Assembly: GCA_039932095.1 (NCBI GenBank)
Contig: JBDTQR010000048.1
Span: 1-24,036 of the forward strand
DNA length: 24,036 nucleotides
Origin: Stagnihabitans sp039932095
GTDB lineage: Bacteria; Pseudomonadota; Alphaproteobacteria; Rhodobacterales; Rhodobacteraceae
Direction: 5' to 3'
Each line of letters opens with the position of its first letter. Position 1 is the stretch's first letter. Shown here piece by piece: positions 23,288-24,036 of this stretch. The notes beneath the pieces are model-generated. The model saw nothing but the letters and a program-made list of their open reading frames with translations. It did not search any database and had not been told where the DNA came from. A program made the position numbers and the translations under genes.

Positions 23288-23317
23288 GAGGCCGCGCGTC
23301 GTTTGGCGCGCGGCCTC
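23288..23317 (+). promoter_or_regulatory. Intercistronic stem-loop, 11-bp perfect stem
   Basis: GAGGCCGCGCG (23288-23298) and CGCGCGGCCTC (23307-23317) pair perfectly around an 8-nt loop, 19 bases after the binding-protein stop and 31 before the permease start. No U-tract follows. It probably stabilises the binding-protein message or attenuates transcription into the permease gene. Confidence 0.7.
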
Positions 23318-23348
23318 ACCTGTAATTCCCGACAATCTGGTGGGCAAG

Positions 23349-24036
23349 ATGGATGCACTTATTCTGCAGACCTTGAACGGGTTTGACAAAGGCAGCGCCT
23401 ACGCGTTGATCGCGCTAGGTCTGACGCTGATCTTTGGCACCCTTGGCGTGGTCAACTTTGCCCATGGTGCCATGTTCATGATCGGCGCGTTTTGTGCGGT
23501 GACCTTGCAGCGCCTGCTTGGATTGTCGACGGAAACCCTTGACCCGATCAAGAAGGACTTTCTGGGCAATGCGCTGAAGATCAAGACCACCTATGTCGAA
23601 TCCTGGTTCGGCCCGGACGTTGGGCATGCCATCATCAACTGGTCGGTTCCCTTGTCGGTGCTGTTTGCCATTCCGATCATGGTGCTGCTCGGCTTCGTCA
23701 TGGAGCGTGGACTGATCAAGCATTTCTACAAACGCCCGCATGCCGACCAGATCCTGGTGACGTTCGGTCTGGCCATCGTGTTGCAAGAGGTTGTCAAATA
23801 CTTCTTCGGTGCCAACCCGATCCCGACACCTGCCCCTTCGCAATTCGCAGGCTCCATCGACTTTGGCGTCATGCTTGGCTTTCCGCCCAACGCTATCATC
23901 TATCCGGCCTGGCGGATGATCTATTTCCTGTTCTCGCTGGTCATCATTGGCGGGGTGTTTTCGTTCCTGCGCTTTACGACTTTCGGCATGGTGGTGCGCG
24001 CCGGGATGGCCGACCGTGAGACGGTGGGATTGCTCG
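23349..24036 (+). CDS. Branched-chain amino acid-type ABC permease (LivH-like), cut by right edge
   Basis: The first 229 residues of an inner-membrane permease. The frame is open to the window end. MDALILQTLNGFDKGSAYAL, then ALGLTLIFGTLGVVNFAHGA, is the classic LivH/UrtB start. RPHADQILVTFGLAIVLQ and TTFGMVVRAGMADRETVG are also conserved. Between the second and third hydrophobic segments there is a longer polar loop (about residues 58-97, with ETLDPIKKDFLGNALKIKTTY) than in E. coli LivH, seen in a subset of such permeases. A GGTGGG-type ribosome site precedes the ATG. A second permease and ATPases should follow outside the window. Confidence 0.9.
   Translation, partial: MDALILQTLNGFDKGSAYALIALGLTLIFGTLGVVNFAHGAMFMIGAFCAVTLQRLLGLSTETLDPIKKDFLGNALKIKTTYVESWFGPDVGHAIINWSVPLSVLFAIPIMVLLGFVMERGLIKHFYKRPHADQILVTFGLAIVLQEVVKYFFGANPIPTPAPSQFAGSIDFGVMLGFPPNAIIYPAWRMIYFLFSLVIIGGVFSFLRFTTFGMVVRAGMADRETVGLL

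Noticed and set aside
22195..23358. 387-residue minus-strand frame over the Liv-type binding protein
   Set aside because: Antisense shadow of a gene with a Tat signal and clear binding-protein motifs.

Overview
This window looks like a chromosomal piece of an alphaproteobacterium, most likely of the Rhodobacteraceae/Roseobacter group. That assignment is an inference from high GC, densely packed operons, GTG/TTG starts, Tat-exported solute-binding proteins, and a mix of ABC and TRAP uptake systems. No species can be named. I see no tRNA, rRNA, CRISPR array, intact insertion sequence or phage gene.

Layout. (1) 1-857: the 3' end of a large-subunit catalase gene that begins outside the window. 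(2) 981-1812: a small ribbon-helix-helix protein gene divergent from a stand-alone, degenerate receiver-domain protein gene. (3) 1996-3429: a cytoplasmic GH37 trehalase gene, convergent with a LuxR-type regulator gene (3442-4239). (4) 4339-9091: a five-gene operon divergent from that regulator. It encodes a PotA-like ATPase, a Tat-exported PotD-like binding protein, two PotB/PotC-like permeases and a short-chain dehydrogenase. A 28-bp imperfect dyad lies between regulator and operon. (5) 9177-9479: a small exported SH3-like protein gene. (6) 9708-11258: a soluble CadC-like regulator (winged helix, TolB-like and TPR regions). It is divergent from genes for a cysteine-synthase-family PLP enzyme, a group II PLP decarboxylase and an 82-residue ParB/sulfiredoxin-fold protein (11398-14392). 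(7) 14682-17721: a sugar-type ABC importer (binding protein and two permeases) with no ATPase gene beside it. (8) 17722-18338: a long noncoding stretch with a plausible promoter. (9) 18339-21679: a complete DctPQM-type TRAP transporter. (10) 21922 to the right edge: a branched-chain/amide-type ABC binding protein, followed by a LivH-like permease cut by the window end.

How the parts fit. This is a nutrient-scavenging region: four unrelated uptake systems lie within about 20 kb, next to trehalose hydrolysis and an SDR. Two of the binding-protein genes (TRAP and Liv-type) are followed by strong perfect stem-loops without a U-tract before the membrane-subunit genes. This suggests a shared way of making more binding protein than permease.

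The least conventional part is the PLP cluster at 9708-14392. A beta-replacement PLP enzyme followed by a PLP decarboxylase is the logic for making a beta-substituted ethylamine, such as a taurine- or cysteamine-like compound. The adjacent mini-ParB/Srx protein recalls the fold of the free-serine kinases SbnI and SerK. The divergent promoter region holds a 24-bp element repeated exactly 50 bp apart, a likely target of the regulator. The pathway is a hypothesis; the gene families and the repeat are visible in the sequence.
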